Assembly: GCA_002360535.1 (NCBI GenBank)
Contig: DEQR01000073.1
Span: forward strand, 1 to 39,402
Reading direction: 5' to 3'
DNA length: 39,402 bases
DNA from: Thiobacillus sp. UBA3361
GTDB taxonomy: Bacteria; Pseudomonadota; Gammaproteobacteria; Burkholderiales; Thiobacillaceae
The notes beneath the pieces were generated by a model that ran no database searches, was not told the DNA's origin, and was given only the letters and a program-made list of their open reading frames with translations. The position numbers and the translations under genes are program-made. Of the stretch, positions 26,951 to 35,363 are shown piece after piece; within the stretch, counting starts at the first letter, position 1; each line of letters begins with the position of its first letter.

Positions 26951-26952
26951 AA

Positions 26953-27987
26953 ATGATCGGCTCCCCGCACGTCGTTTCCGAACGCAACTCGGTGCGCCTG
27001 GTGATGGCCAAGGTGATGGCCGCGCTGGTACCGGCCACCCTAGCGCATGCCTGGTTCTTCGGTCCCGGCATCTGGGTCAGCCTGCTGCTCTGCCTGCTAT
27101 TCGGCCTGTTCTTCGAGGCCTTCGCCCTGGGCATGCGCGGCTATCCGCTCAAGCCCTTCCTCACCGACGGCTCGGTGTTGCTCACCGGCTGGCTGCTGGC
27201 CCTGTCGCTGCCCACCCTGGCGCCCTGGTGGCTGTACGCCGTCGGCATGCTGTTCGCCGTCCTGGTCGCCAAGCATCTCTACGGCGGCCTGGGGCAGAAC
27301 CTGTTCAATCCGGCCATGGTCGGCTACGCGGTGCTGATCATCAGCTTCCCCACCCACATGACCCAATGGCCCGCGCCGGGCGATCTGGCGATACACGTGC
27401 CCGGCCTGGCGGAGGCCTTCGATCTGGTGTTCGCCGGCCAGGGATCCATCAGCCCCGACGCCTACACCAGCGCCACGCCACTCGACAGCCTGCGCACCCA
27501 ACTGCTCAACGGCAAAACGGCCGCCGAGGCGATGACCCAGCCCCCGTTCGGCTATTTCGGCGGCAAGGGCGGCGAGATGGTGGCCGTCATGGTCCTGCTG
27601 GGCGGCGTGCTGATGTTGATGAACGGGGTCATCACCTGGCGCATCCCGGCCGCCTTCCTGGGCGGCATCGCCCTGACCGCCCTGGTCATGCAACTCATCG
27701 ACCCCACCCGGCAAGCCGGGCCGCTGTTCCACCTGTTCTCGGGTGCCGCGATGCTGGGCGCCTTCTTCATCGCCACCGATCCGGTGTCCGCCTCCACCAC
27801 GCCGCGCGGCCAGCTCATCTACGGCGGCCTTGCCGGCATGCTGACCGTGCTGATCCGTGTCTTCGGCGGCTATCCGGACGGCGTCGCCTTCTCGGTGCTG
27901 CTGCTCAACATGGCCGTGCCGCTGATCGACACCTACACCCAGCCGCGGGTGTTCGGCGCCAGCGCGCCGCGGAGGCCGCGCGTGTGA
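26953..27987 (+). CDS. rnfD: Ion-translocating oxidoreductase complex subunit D
   Basis: 344 aa with about nine membrane helices, related to NqrB. YTSATPLDSLR holds Thr175, matching the threonine that carries covalent FMN in RnfD/NqrB. KHLYGGLGQNLFNPAMVGYA and FFIATDPVSASTTPRGQLIY are conserved family blocks. The ATG at 26953 is chosen because MIGSPHVVSERNSVRLVM is the family N-terminus; the frame is open upstream only through repeat sequence. No Shine-Dalgarno is visible since heptad element 3 ends a few bases upstream. It overlaps rnfG by 4 nt. Confidence 0.95.
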   Translation: MIGSPHVVSERNSVRLVMAKVMAALVPATLAHAWFFGPGIWVSLLLCLLFGLFFEAFALGMRGYPLKPFLTDGSVLLTGWLLALSLPTLAPWWLYAVGMLFAVLVAKHLYGGLGQNLFNPAMVGYAVLIISFPTHMTQWPAPGDLAIHVPGLAEAFDLVFAGQGSISPDAYTSATPLDSLRTQLLNGKTAAEAMTQPPFGYFGGKGGEMVAVMVLLGGVLMLMNGVITWRIPAAFLGGIALTALVMQLIDPTRQAGPLFHLFSGAAMLGAFFIATDPVSASTTPRGQLIYGGLAGMLTVLIRVFGGYPDGVAFSVLLLNMAVPLIDTYTQPRVFGASAPRRPRV

Positions 27988-28622
27988 AGGCCCTGGCGCG
28001 CGACATCCTGTCCACCTCGCTGACCCTGCTGGTCTTCGCGGTGGTCGCCGCCGGCCTGCTGGCCGGCACGCACGGCCTGACCCGCGAGACCATCGAGGCC
28101 ACCGAACGCGCCGCCCGCCAGGCCTTCATCAGCCAGACCTTGCCCGCCGGCGGCTTCGACAACGACCTGATCGCCGATGCCCGGCCCCTGCCCGCCGATA
28201 CGCTGTTGGGCCTGAAACGGCCCGGCCAGGCCTATCTGGCGAAAAAGGCCGGCGCGCCGGTGGCGGTGGTCCTGGAGGTCATCGCGCCGGATGGCTATTC
28301 GGGGGAGATACGCCTGCTGGTCGGCATCCTGGCCGATGGATCGGTCTCCGGCGTGCGCGTCACCGAACATCGGGAGACCCCGGGCCTGGGGGACTACATC
28401 GACAAGGCGCGCGGCGACTGGATCGACCAGTTCGCCGGCAAATCGCTCGCCAACCCGCCGGCCGCGGCCTGGCGGGTGCGCAAGGACGGCGGCCGGTTCG
28501 ATTACCTGGCCGGCGCCACCATCACCCCGCGCGCGGTGGTCAAGGCGGTACGCAAGGCGCTGGAATACTTCGCCGCGCACCGCGACACCTTGTTCGCCAC
28601 CTCCCCCAAGGAGACGCCATGA
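27984..28622 (+). CDS. rnfG: Ion-translocating oxidoreductase complex subunit G
   Basis: 212 aa from GTG 27984, with GGAGG at 7 nt and a 4-nt overlap with the rnfD stop. One N-terminal membrane helix (TSLTLLVFAVVAAGLLAG) anchors a periplasmic FMN-binding domain. DYLAGATITPRAVVKAV contains Thr179, the expected covalent FMN attachment site. HRETPGLGDYIDKARGDW is the conserved RnfG/NqrC block. It relays electrons between the membrane subunits. Its end overlaps rnfE (ATGA). Confidence 0.93.
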   Translation: MKALARDILSTSLTLLVFAVVAAGLLAGTHGLTRETIEATERAARQAFISQTLPAGGFDNDLIADARPLPADTLLGLKRPGQAYLAKKAGAPVAVVLEVIAPDGYSGEIRLLVGILADGSVSGVRVTEHRETPGLGDYIDKARGDWIDQFAGKSLANPPAAAWRVRKDGGRFDYLAGATITPRAVVKAVRKALEYFAAHRDTLFATSPKETP

Positions 28623-29299
28623 TTTCCCCCGAAGCCCGCGAGATCATCGTCAACGCCCTGTGGCGGCAGAACCCCGGCATCGTCCAGCTGCTGGGCCTGT
28701 GCCCCTTGCTGGCGATCAGCGGCACCGTCGTCAACAGCCTGTCGCTGGGCCTGGCCACCACCCTGGTGATGGCCATCGCCAGCGGCTCGGTATCGGTGAT
28801 CCGCAACTTCATTCCGCAGCCGATCCGCATCCCGGTCTTCATCCTGATCATCGCCGCCCTGGTCACCGTGGTGCAGTTGCTGATGCATGCCTACGTGCAG
28901 CCGCTGTATCTCGTGTTGGGCGTGTTCATCCCGCTGATCACCACCAACTGCATCGTCCTGGCGCGGGTGGAGGCCTTCGCCTCCAAGCAATCGACCGCCC
29001 ACTCCATACTCGACGCCACCTTCATGGGCCTGGGCCTGACCGCCGTGCTGGTCGCCCTGGGGGCGTTGCGCGAGGTGTTCGGCAAGGGCACGCTGTTCTC
29101 CGGCCTGGACCTGGTGTTCGGCCCCGCCGCCCAAGACTGGGTGATCCACGTGGTGCCCGATTACGGTGGCTTCCTGCTCGCCATCCTGCCGCCCGGTGCC
29201 TTCCTCGGCCTGGGACTGCTGATCGCCCTGCGCAACTGGATCATGGACATCCAGCAGCAGCGCGCACCCCGGCTCGTCCCGGCCGGGGAATCCCCATGA
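28619..29299 (+). CDS. rnfE: Ion-translocating oxidoreductase complex subunit E
   Basis: 226 aa with about six membrane helices, homologous to RnfA and inverted relative to it in the complex. NALWRQNPGIVQLLGLCPLL and FIPLITTNCIVLARVEAF are family signatures, each with the conserved cysteine expected for the cluster shared with RnfA. GAFLGLGLLIALRNWIMD closes the last helix. It starts inside the rnfG stop and completes the operon; no rnfH was found. Confidence 0.95.
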   Translation: MISPEAREIIVNALWRQNPGIVQLLGLCPLLAISGTVVNSLSLGLATTLVMAIASGSVSVIRNFIPQPIRIPVFILIIAALVTVVQLLMHAYVQPLYLVLGVFIPLITTNCIVLARVEAFASKQSTAHSILDATFMGLGLTAVLVALGALREVFGKGTLFSGLDLVFGPAAQDWVIHVVPDYGGFLLAILPPGAFLGLGLLIALRNWIMDIQQQRAPRLVPAGESP

Positions 29300-29403
29300 G
29301 AATGTCGGATTTTTTTACGGACACTGCCGCCATGACCGCATCATGCCAGCCTATTCAAGCACTTGCCGATAAGGCACAGGCTTTGCTTGCAGATGCAGAT
29401 TGA
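29296..29403 (+). CDS. Possible 35-aa peptide coupled to rnfE
   Basis: The ATG at 29296 overlaps the rnfE stop (ATGA), the same junction used inside the operon. The product starts MRMSDFFTDTAAM and ends ALLADAD, with an acidic C-terminus and one cysteine. No known small Rnf subunit was recognised. The 4-nt coupling argues for translation; the short length and generic composition argue against a conserved protein. Confidence 0.35.
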   Translation: MRMSDFFTDTAAMTASCQPIQALADKAQALLADAD

Positions 29404-29446
29404 ATTCGGCCGGGCCCGTGCCAGGCCGCTTGCCCAGGAGACGTTC

Positions 29447-30346
29447 ATGAACCTCAAACCGTCCGCTGTCCTGTTCGCCTGCCTGGCACCGCTGCAGGCC
29501 TCGGCCAACATCGACATCGTCTTCGACTACAGCTACGACAGCTTTAACTTCTTCGCCGACCCCGGCCGGAAAAGCCTGCTGGAGGCCGCCGCCTCGGTGT
29601 TCGAGAGCCGTATCGGCGACAGCCTGACGGCCATCAACCCCACCGGCAGCAACCATTTCCAGGTCAATTTCGCCGATCCGGCGAACACTACCGGCAGCAT
29701 CACCCCCGCCACCACCCAGTACCAGGTGGCCGCCAACGACATCATCATCTACGTGGGAGGGGCCAGCCTGACCGGCAGCGCCGTGGGTGAAGGCGGCCCG
29801 GGCGGCTACAGCTCTTCCGGCTCGCAGGTTTTCCTGGACAATGCCGCCACGCGCGGCCAGACCGGGGTCACCACGGACACCGATTTCAGCCTCTGGGGCG
29901 GCTCCATCCGGTTCAACAAGGACTACGGCAACTGGTTCTTCGACTCCACCCTGGCCACCGACGACGACATCAGCGGCGTGGATTTCTACTCCGTGGCCGT
30001 GCACGAGATCGCCCACGTGCTGGGCTTCGGCACCGCAGATTCCTGGGACCACTGGGTGACCGGCACCACCTTCGACGGGCCCAATACCCTGCCTACTGCC
30101 CTCACCAACGACGCCGCCCACTGGGCGGACGGCACCACCAGCACCATCAACAGCCTGGGCAGCTTCGAGGCGGCCATGGACCCCAGCATCAACACCGGCA
30201 CCCGCAAGAACATGACCGATCTGGATTGGAACGGCATGCGCGACATCGGCTGGCAGGTCAGCGCCGTGCCTGAGCCGCAGACCTGGGCCATGCTGCTGGC
30301 CGGTCTGGGGGTGGTGGGCGCCCTGGCGGGACGGCGGCGCGCCTGA
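29447..30346 (+). CDS. PEP-CTERM protein with metzincin-like zinc protease motif
   Basis: 299 aa. The start at 29447 follows CAGGAG and gives a signal peptide (MNLKPSAVLFACLAPLQASA). VAVHEIAHVLGFGTADSW carries the HExxHxxGF motif (His186, Glu187, His190) of matrixin-like zinc proteases, in a mid-protein position. The C-terminus is VPEPQTWAMLLAGLGVVGAL followed by AGRRRA, a PEP-CTERM sorting tail. So it is exported and handled by an exosortase not seen here, with possible peptidase activity. Length and layout recall a known PEP-CTERM protease group. It lies after rnfE and ends at a strong terminator. Confidence 0.8.
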   Translation: MNLKPSAVLFACLAPLQASANIDIVFDYSYDSFNFFADPGRKSLLEAAASVFESRIGDSLTAINPTGSNHFQVNFADPANTTGSITPATTQYQVAANDIIIYVGGASLTGSAVGEGGPGGYSSSGSQVFLDNAATRGQTGVTTDTDFSLWGGSIRFNKDYGNWFFDSTLATDDDISGVDFYSVAVHEIAHVLGFGTADSWDHWVTGTTFDGPNTLPTALTNDAAHWADGTTSTINSLGSFEAAMDPSINTGTRKNMTDLDWNGMRDIGWQVSAVPEPQTWAMLLAGLGVVGALAGRRRA

Positions 30347-30364
30347 GTCTTACCCACCCCGGAG

Positions 30365-30388
30365 AAAGGGCGTTGCACGCCCTTTTTT
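30365..30388 (+). terminator. Rho-independent terminator after the PEP-CTERM protease gene
   Basis: AAAGGGCG-TTGCA-CGCCCTTT stem-loop followed by a T run (six T from 30383, then CTTTT), 18 nt after the stop at 30346. It isolates the rnf and protease genes from nth. Confidence 0.9.
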
Positions 30389-30404
30389 CTTTTATGATTC
30401 GGCC

Positions 30405-31049
30405 ATGAACGCCGCCAAACGCCGGGCCATCTTTGAACGTCTGCGGGCCCGCAATCCCCATCCCACCACCGAGTTGATCCACCGCTCGCCCTACGAGCTG
30501 CTGGTGGCCGTGGTGCTCTCCGCCCAGGCCACCGACAAGAGCGTCAACCAGGCCACCGAGACCCTGTTCCGGATGGCGGACACGCCGGAGAAGATGCTCG
30601 CCCTGGGCGAGGACGGCCTGCGCGGACACATCCGCCGCATCGGCCTGTTCCAGACCAAGGCGAAGAACGTCATCGGCCTGTCGCGCAGGCTGGTGGAAAA
30701 CCACGGCGGCGAGGTGCCGGCCGACCGAGCCGCCCTGGAGGCCCTGCCGGGCGTCGGACGCAAGACGGCCAACGTGGTGCTCAACACCGCCTTCGGCCAG
30801 CCCACCATCGCCGTTGACACGCACATCTTCCGTGTCGCCAACCGCACCGGCATCGCCCCCGGCAAGGACGTGAACGCGGTCGAGCGCGGTCTGCTGCGCC
30901 ATGTGCCCACCGAATTCCGCCACGATGCCCACCACTGGCTGATCCTGCACGGCCGCTACGTGTGCAAGGCCCGCAAGCCGGACTGCGCGACCTGTTTTAT
31001 CGCCGACCTCTGCGAGTGGCCCGGCAAACTCGCCCTGCCCGCCTCATGA
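30405..31049 (+). CDS. nth: Endonuclease III (DNA glycosylase/AP lyase)
   Basis: 214 aa. Removes oxidised pyrimidines in base-excision repair. LPGVGRKTANVVLNTAFG is the helix-hairpin-helix with the catalytic lysine; VDTHIFRVANRTG holds the catalytic aspartate. The C-terminal CKARKPDCATCFIADLC has the C-x6-C-x2-C-x5-C spacing of the 4Fe-4S cluster. Length is standard. Its stop overlaps the next start by 4 nt, so the FIST gene is cotranslated. Confidence 0.95.
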   Translation: MNAAKRRAIFERLRARNPHPTTELIHRSPYELLVAVVLSAQATDKSVNQATETLFRMADTPEKMLALGEDGLRGHIRRIGLFQTKAKNVIGLSRRLVENHGGEVPADRAALEALPGVGRKTANVVLNTAFGQPTIAVDTHIFRVANRTGIAPGKDVNAVERGLLRHVPTEFRHDAHHWLILHGRYVCKARKPDCATCFIADLCEWPGKLALPAS

Positions 31050-32176
31050 TCGCCGCCACCGCCCTGGCCCATGCCAGCCGCGCCAGCACCGGCCTGGTCG
31101 GCGACGTGGTGCGCCGCGCCATGGACAAGGCCGGGCTGGAGTTCGCCCACACGGTCATCCTGTTCCTGAGCGACGATTTCGCCCACGACCCGGAATCGGC
31201 CATCCGCGCCGCCGCGCGGGCGTCCAACAGCACCCAGATCGTGGGCTGCACCTGCGGGGGGCTGTTCACCGAGGAGGATTGGGTCCTGGATGCCCCGGCC
31301 GCCGCCGCCATGGTGGTCAGCGAGGCCCTGTTCGGACCGCAGGACGGCGCCCACGCCGCCTCGGACTGGATCTTCAGCCTCGCGGCCCCCAATGCCATCG
31401 ACACCAGCTGGCTGGAGCATCCGGGCCAGCGCTTCGGCGGCGTGGCCGGCGACGCCACCGGCCAGGGGCCCTACAAGGTCTGGGCGCACGGCCGGGTCGC
31501 CACGCAGGGCCGCTGCGAGCTGCCCGTGGCGGGCAAGGCCTGGCGCATCGGCCTGTCCCAGGGGGTGCGCGACTTGTCCAGGCCGGCGGAGGTCACGCGC
31601 GTGAACGACCATGACATCCTCGGCTTGGATGACCAGCCGGCCCTGCTGCACCTGGCACGCCACCTGCCCGAGGACCTGGGGGCCTTGCAGGACTTCCCCT
31701 TGCACCTGCTCATGGCCGGGCTGCCCTACGGCAACCCCGAGGGGGCCGTGGAGGAAGGCCGCTATCTGACGGTGCCGGTACTATCCGCCAACAGTGTCGA
31801 ACGCTCCGTCACCGTCTCCACCCGTCTGGAGAAGGGCGCCCGCCTGTTCTGGGCCCTGCGCCAGCCCGAGGTGGCGGCCCGCGACATGGGCCAGACCTTG
31901 GAGCGCCTGGACGCCAACGCGCGGGGCCGCCCCGACTTGGGCCTGATGTTCGCCTGCATGGGGCGCGGCCCGTATTTCTACGGCGGCGTGGACCGGGACA
32001 TCGACCAGTTCGTCGGCCGCTACCCCGATACGCCCCTGATCGGTTTCCACGGCAACGGCGAATTCGCCCCCCTGAACGGTGTGAACCGCCTGTTGCAGTA
32101 CAGCACGGTGGTGGCCCTGCATGGCGGCGTCGCGGCCCGCCGCGCCCGCAAGCGCAGCACGGGCGAGGCCTCGTGA
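31046..32176 (+). CDS. FIST-domain signal transduction protein
   Basis: 376 aa from ATG 31046, which overlaps the nth stop (ATGA). A frame reaching back to 30962 is nth read in another frame. FIST N-terminal features (IVGCTCGGLFTEEDWVLDAP) precede the FIST C-terminal part with LGLMFACMGRGPYFYGGVD and LIGFHGNGEFAPLNGVNRLL. FIST domains bind small ligands, possibly amino acids, in two-component and c-di-GMP proteins; here the domain stands alone, without a kinase or GGDEF partner. No membrane segment. Ligand and partner are unknown. Confidence 0.85.
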   Translation: MIAATALAHASRASTGLVGDVVRRAMDKAGLEFAHTVILFLSDDFAHDPESAIRAAARASNSTQIVGCTCGGLFTEEDWVLDAPAAAAMVVSEALFGPQDGAHAASDWIFSLAAPNAIDTSWLEHPGQRFGGVAGDATGQGPYKVWAHGRVATQGRCELPVAGKAWRIGLSQGVRDLSRPAEVTRVNDHDILGLDDQPALLHLARHLPEDLGALQDFPLHLLMAGLPYGNPEGAVEEGRYLTVPVLSANSVERSVTVSTRLEKGARLFWALRQPEVAARDMGQTLERLDANARGRPDLGLMFACMGRGPYFYGGVDRDIDQFVGRYPDTPLIGFHGNGEFAPLNGVNRLLQYSTVVALHGGVAARRARKRSTGEAS

Positions 32177-32238
32177 AGCCGGACTCATGCCACAGGGTTT
32201 GGCGGAGCACGGCGAGGCGAAGGAACTGAGGAAAGCAT

Positions 32239-32667
32239 ATGTTCAACCCCAGCCGTGACCAGGTCCGCCGTTTCTTCCTCGACGCCTGGCGTGCCTGGCG
32301 CGAGCAACGGCCGCTGGAGCCCATGCAGGCCCTGGCCGTGGAACATGTCGCCCGCCACCCGGAGTATCATCGCTGGCTGGAAGACGAGGACGCGCTGGAT
32401 CGCGACTTCCCGCCCGAGGCTGGCGAGACCAACCCCTTCCTGCACCTGGCACTGCACCTGTCCATCTCCGAACAGCTGTCCATCGACCAGCCGCCCGGCG
32501 TGAAGGGCGCCTACCAGCGCCTGCTGGAACGCCTGGATGACGAGCACGACGCCCAGCACGCGGTCATGGACTGCCTGGCGGAGATGATCTGGCAGGCGCA
32601 GCGCCATAACCGGCCGCCGGACACGGTGGCCTATATCGAATGTCTCAACGCTAAATGTCCTGGCTGA
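32239..32667 (+). CDS. DUF1841 family protein
   Basis: 142 aa. MFNPSRDQVRRFFLDAWRAW, HPEYHRWLED, NPFLHLALHLSISEQLSIDQ and QHAVMDCLAEMIWQAQRHNR match DUF1841, a small cytoplasmic family of unknown function common in beta- and gammaproteobacteria. It has a GAGGAAAG site before the ATG. Its end overlaps the SulP start by 13 nt, so translation is coupled. Confidence 0.9.
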   Translation: MFNPSRDQVRRFFLDAWRAWREQRPLEPMQALAVEHVARHPEYHRWLEDEDALDRDFPPEAGETNPFLHLALHLSISEQLSIDQPPGVKGAYQRLLERLDDEHDAQHAVMDCLAEMIWQAQRHNRPPDTVAYIECLNAKCPG

Positions 32668-35078
32668 AAAAAGACCGCTTCGGCGAATTCCTGGCCTGCA
32701 ACCTCTGGCTGTACCAGTTCCTGCCCTTCCTGAAGTGGCAGGACCGCATCACCCGCGGCAACCTCAAGGCTGACGGCATCGCCGGCTTCACCGGGGCGCT
32801 CATCGTCCTGCCCCAGGCGGTGGCCTTCGCCACCATCGCCGGCCTGCCGCCGGAATACGGCATCTACGCCGCCATGGTGCCCACCATCGTCGCCGCCCTG
32901 TTCGGCTCGTCCTGGCACCTGGTGTCCGGGCCCACCACGGCCATCTCCATCGTCGTCTTCGCCTCGGTCTCGCCTTATGCGGAACCGGGCACGCCGCAAT
33001 ACATCAGCATGGTGCTGACGCTGACCTTCATGACCGGCCTGTTCCAGCTCATCATGGGCCTGGCCAAGATGGGCGCCCTGGTGAACTTCATCTCCCACAC
33101 GGTGGTGATCGGCTTCACCGCCGGCGCGGCCCTGCTCATCGCCGCCAGCCAGGTGAAGAACTTCTTCGGCCTGGACATCCCGCGCGGCGCCCCGGTAAAC
33201 GAGGTGCTCGGCACCCTGCTCACCAGCCTGCACGCGGTGAACCCCTACATCGTCACCGTGGCGGTGGCCTCCTTGATCGCCGGCCTCGTCTCGCGGCGCT
33301 ACCTGAAGAAGGTGCCCTACATGATCACCGCCATGGTGGCGGGAGGCATCGTGGCGGAGCTCCTCAATGCCGAGGCCGGCGCCGACGTCACCCGGATTCG
33401 CACCGTGGGCGCCCTGGCCTCCGGCCTGCCGCCCCTGTCGCTGCCGGATTTCTCGCTCAAATCCCTGTCCAGCACCTTCTTCTCAGCCCTGGCGGTGACC
33501 GTGCTGGCCCTCACCGAGGCGGTCTCCATCTCCCGCTCCATCGCCATCAAGAGCGAGCAGCACATCAACGGCAACCAGGAGTTCATCGGCCAGGGCCTGT
33601 CCAACATCCTGGGCAGCTTCTTCTCCGCCTATGCCTCTTCCGGCTCCTTCAACCGCAGCGGGGTGAACTACGAATCCGGCGCCAGGACGCCCCTGGCGGC
33701 GGTGTTCTCCGCCTTCTTCCTGTTCGGCATCCTGCTGCTGGTAGCGCCGCTCGCCGCCCACCTGCCCATCCCGGCCATGGCCGCCGTACTGTTCCTGGTG
33801 GCCTGGAACCTCATCGACTTCCACCACATCGGCGCCATCCTCAAGGCCCACCGGGAGGAGGCCGTCGTCCTGGGGGTGAGCTTCTTCGGCACGGTCATCG
33901 ACCTGGAGAAGGGCATCTTCTTCGGCATCCTCACCTCCCTGATCTTCTACCTCTCCAAGACCGCCAAGCCGGCCATCCGCTCCGTGGTGCCCGATCCGGT
34001 GAACCGGGACAGCCCGCGCCGCAAGTTCATCGTCGAGACCGGCGCAGAGCCCAGCTGCCCGCAACTGAAGATGATGCGCATCGAAGGCTCCATCTTCTTC
34101 GGCGCCGTGGATCACATCCAGCAGGCCTTCGTGGCGGTGGACGAGCACGTGCCCACGCAGAAGCACCTCCTGCTGTTCTCCAAGGGCATCAACACCATCG
34201 ACCTGGCCGGCGCCGAGACCCTGTCGCGGGAGGCCCAGCGGCGCCGCAAGCTGGGCGGCGGCTTGTACCTGTGCGGCGTGCGGGAAGGCTTCTGCGGCAT
34301 GCTGCGCAAGGGCGGCTACCAGGAGGACATCGGCAAGGACCACATCTTTCCCCACAAGCCCGACGCCATCGCCGGCATCTATCCCCGCCTGGACAGCGAC
34401 CTGTGCCGCACCTGCAAGTCGCGCATCTTCCGCGAGTGCCAGGCGCGCCTGCCCAACGGCGAGGCCCGCCCGGAAGAGACCCAGGCCCTGACCCCGGCCC
34501 TGAACGAATCGGTCACCGTGGTGGAGGCGGCCCTGCCCATGCGCCTGACCAGCATCGTCACCCGCACCGGCGACGACGGCACCACCGGCCTGGCCACCGG
34601 CGCCCGGGTGGCCAAGCACGACCCGCGCATCGAGGCCATCGGCCAGGTGGACGAACTGAACAGTCAGCTGGGCATCCTCCTGGCCGGCAGCCTGCCGGCG
34701 GAACTGCGCGACCTGCTCACCGGCATCCAGCACCACCTGTTCAACCTGGGCGCCGAACTGGCCTGGCCGGGCCAGAGCCTGCTGGATGACGAGGCCGTGC
34801 TCTACCTGGACCAGGCCGTCGCCCACTACAACGCCGCCCTGCCTGCGCTGAAGGAATTCGTCCTCCCCGGCGGCACCCCCGCCGCCGCCCAAGCCCACGT
34901 CTGCCGCACCGTCTGCCGGCGGGCCGAACGCAGCGTCACCCGGCTGGCGGAAACCGAACTGCTGTCCACCAACCTGGGCCGCTACCTCAACCGTCTGTCC
35001 GACCTGCTGTTCATCCTCTCCCGCTGGATCAACCGCAGCAGCGGACAGGCGGAGCCGACGTGGCGGGGCGGGGACTGA
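32655..35078 (+). CDS. SulP anion transporter fused to PduO-type cobalamin adenosyltransferase
   Basis: 807 aa in one frame. Residues 1-450 or so are a SulP/SLC26 transporter: LPQAVAFATIAGLPPEYGIY and a later NGNQEFIGQGLSNILGSFF, with about twelve helices. A STAS-like domain follows (IEGSIFFGAVDHIQQAFVAV near 475), then a Cys-rich linker LCRTCKSRIFREC at about 582-595. From Met629, SIVTRTGDDGTTGLATGARV and EAIGQVDELNSQLGILLAGS begin a PduO-type ATP:cob(I)alamin adenosyltransferase, ending NRLSDLLFILSRWI. Both halves look full length. The enzyme makes adenosylcobalamin from ATP. The two normally are separate proteins. A GGAGG 11 nt before the Met629 codon (34539) would also allow a separate 179-aa enzyme. 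The start overlaps DUF1841. Confidence 0.9.
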   Translation: MSWLKKDRFGEFLACNLWLYQFLPFLKWQDRITRGNLKADGIAGFTGALIVLPQAVAFATIAGLPPEYGIYAAMVPTIVAALFGSSWHLVSGPTTAISIVVFASVSPYAEPGTPQYISMVLTLTFMTGLFQLIMGLAKMGALVNFISHTVVIGFTAGAALLIAASQVKNFFGLDIPRGAPVNEVLGTLLTSLHAVNPYIVTVAVASLIAGLVSRRYLKKVPYMITAMVAGGIVAELLNAEAGADVTRIRTVGALASGLPPLSLPDFSLKSLSSTFFSALAVTVLALTEAVSISRSIAIKSEQHINGNQEFIGQGLSNILGSFFSAYASSGSFNRSGVNYESGARTPLAAVFSAFFLFGILLLVAPLAAHLPIPAMAAVLFLVAWNLIDFHHIGAILKAHREEAVVLGVSFFGTVIDLEKGIFFGILTSLIFYLSKTAKPAIRSVVPDPVNRDSPRRKFIVETGAEPSCPQLKMMRIEGSIFFGAVDHIQQAFVAVDEHVPTQKHLLLFSKGINTIDLAGAETLSREAQRRRKLGGGLYLCGVREGFCGMLRKGGYQEDIGKDHIFPHKPDAIAGIYPRLDSDLCRTCKSRIFRECQARLPNGEARPEETQALTPALNESVTVVEAALPMRLTSIVTRTGDDGTTGLATGARVAKHDPRIEAIGQVDELNSQLGILLAGSLPAELRDLLTGIQHHLFNLGAELAWPGQSLLDDEAVLYLDQAVAHYNAALPALKEFVLPGGTPAAAQAHVCRTVCRRAERSVTRLAETELLSTNLGRYLNRLSDLLFILSRWINRSSGQAEPTWRGGD

Positions 35079-35090
35079 AGGGGTCGGCAC

Positions 35091-35288
35091 GTGGCACTGA
35101 AGTTGCGCAAATGGGATAGCGCCGAGCACCTCAAAACCAAGGAGGACATGGCCGCCTATCTCGAAGCCTGTATGGAAGAGGCTGGCGACGACGCGGCCTT
35201 CATTGCCAAAGCCATCGGAAACATCAAGAAAGCCAGGGGCATAATCCAGCTGGCGAGAGATTCAGGCCCAGAGCACGAGAGTCATTGA
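35091..35288 (+). pseudogene. Frame-shifted HigA-like addiction-module antitoxin
   Basis: 65 residues from GTG 35091 with AAGGGG upstream. LRKWDSAEHLKTKEDMAAYL, then AFIAKAIGNIKKARGIIQLA, matches the N-terminal half of the addiction-module antidote family, whose helix-turn-helix normally continues with a GLGRESLYKAL-type run to about 100 residues. Here the frame ends EHESH and stops, while RESL is readable in another frame in the same bases. A small indel explains this. No toxin gene is adjacent. It borders the cassette array. Confidence 0.65.
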
Positions 35289-35363
35289 TAGGAGGTACTC
35301 GCAGGAAAAAAAAGCAATGAGGTCAACACAGCTTAGAATTACATGCGTGTCTAGTCATGAGAG

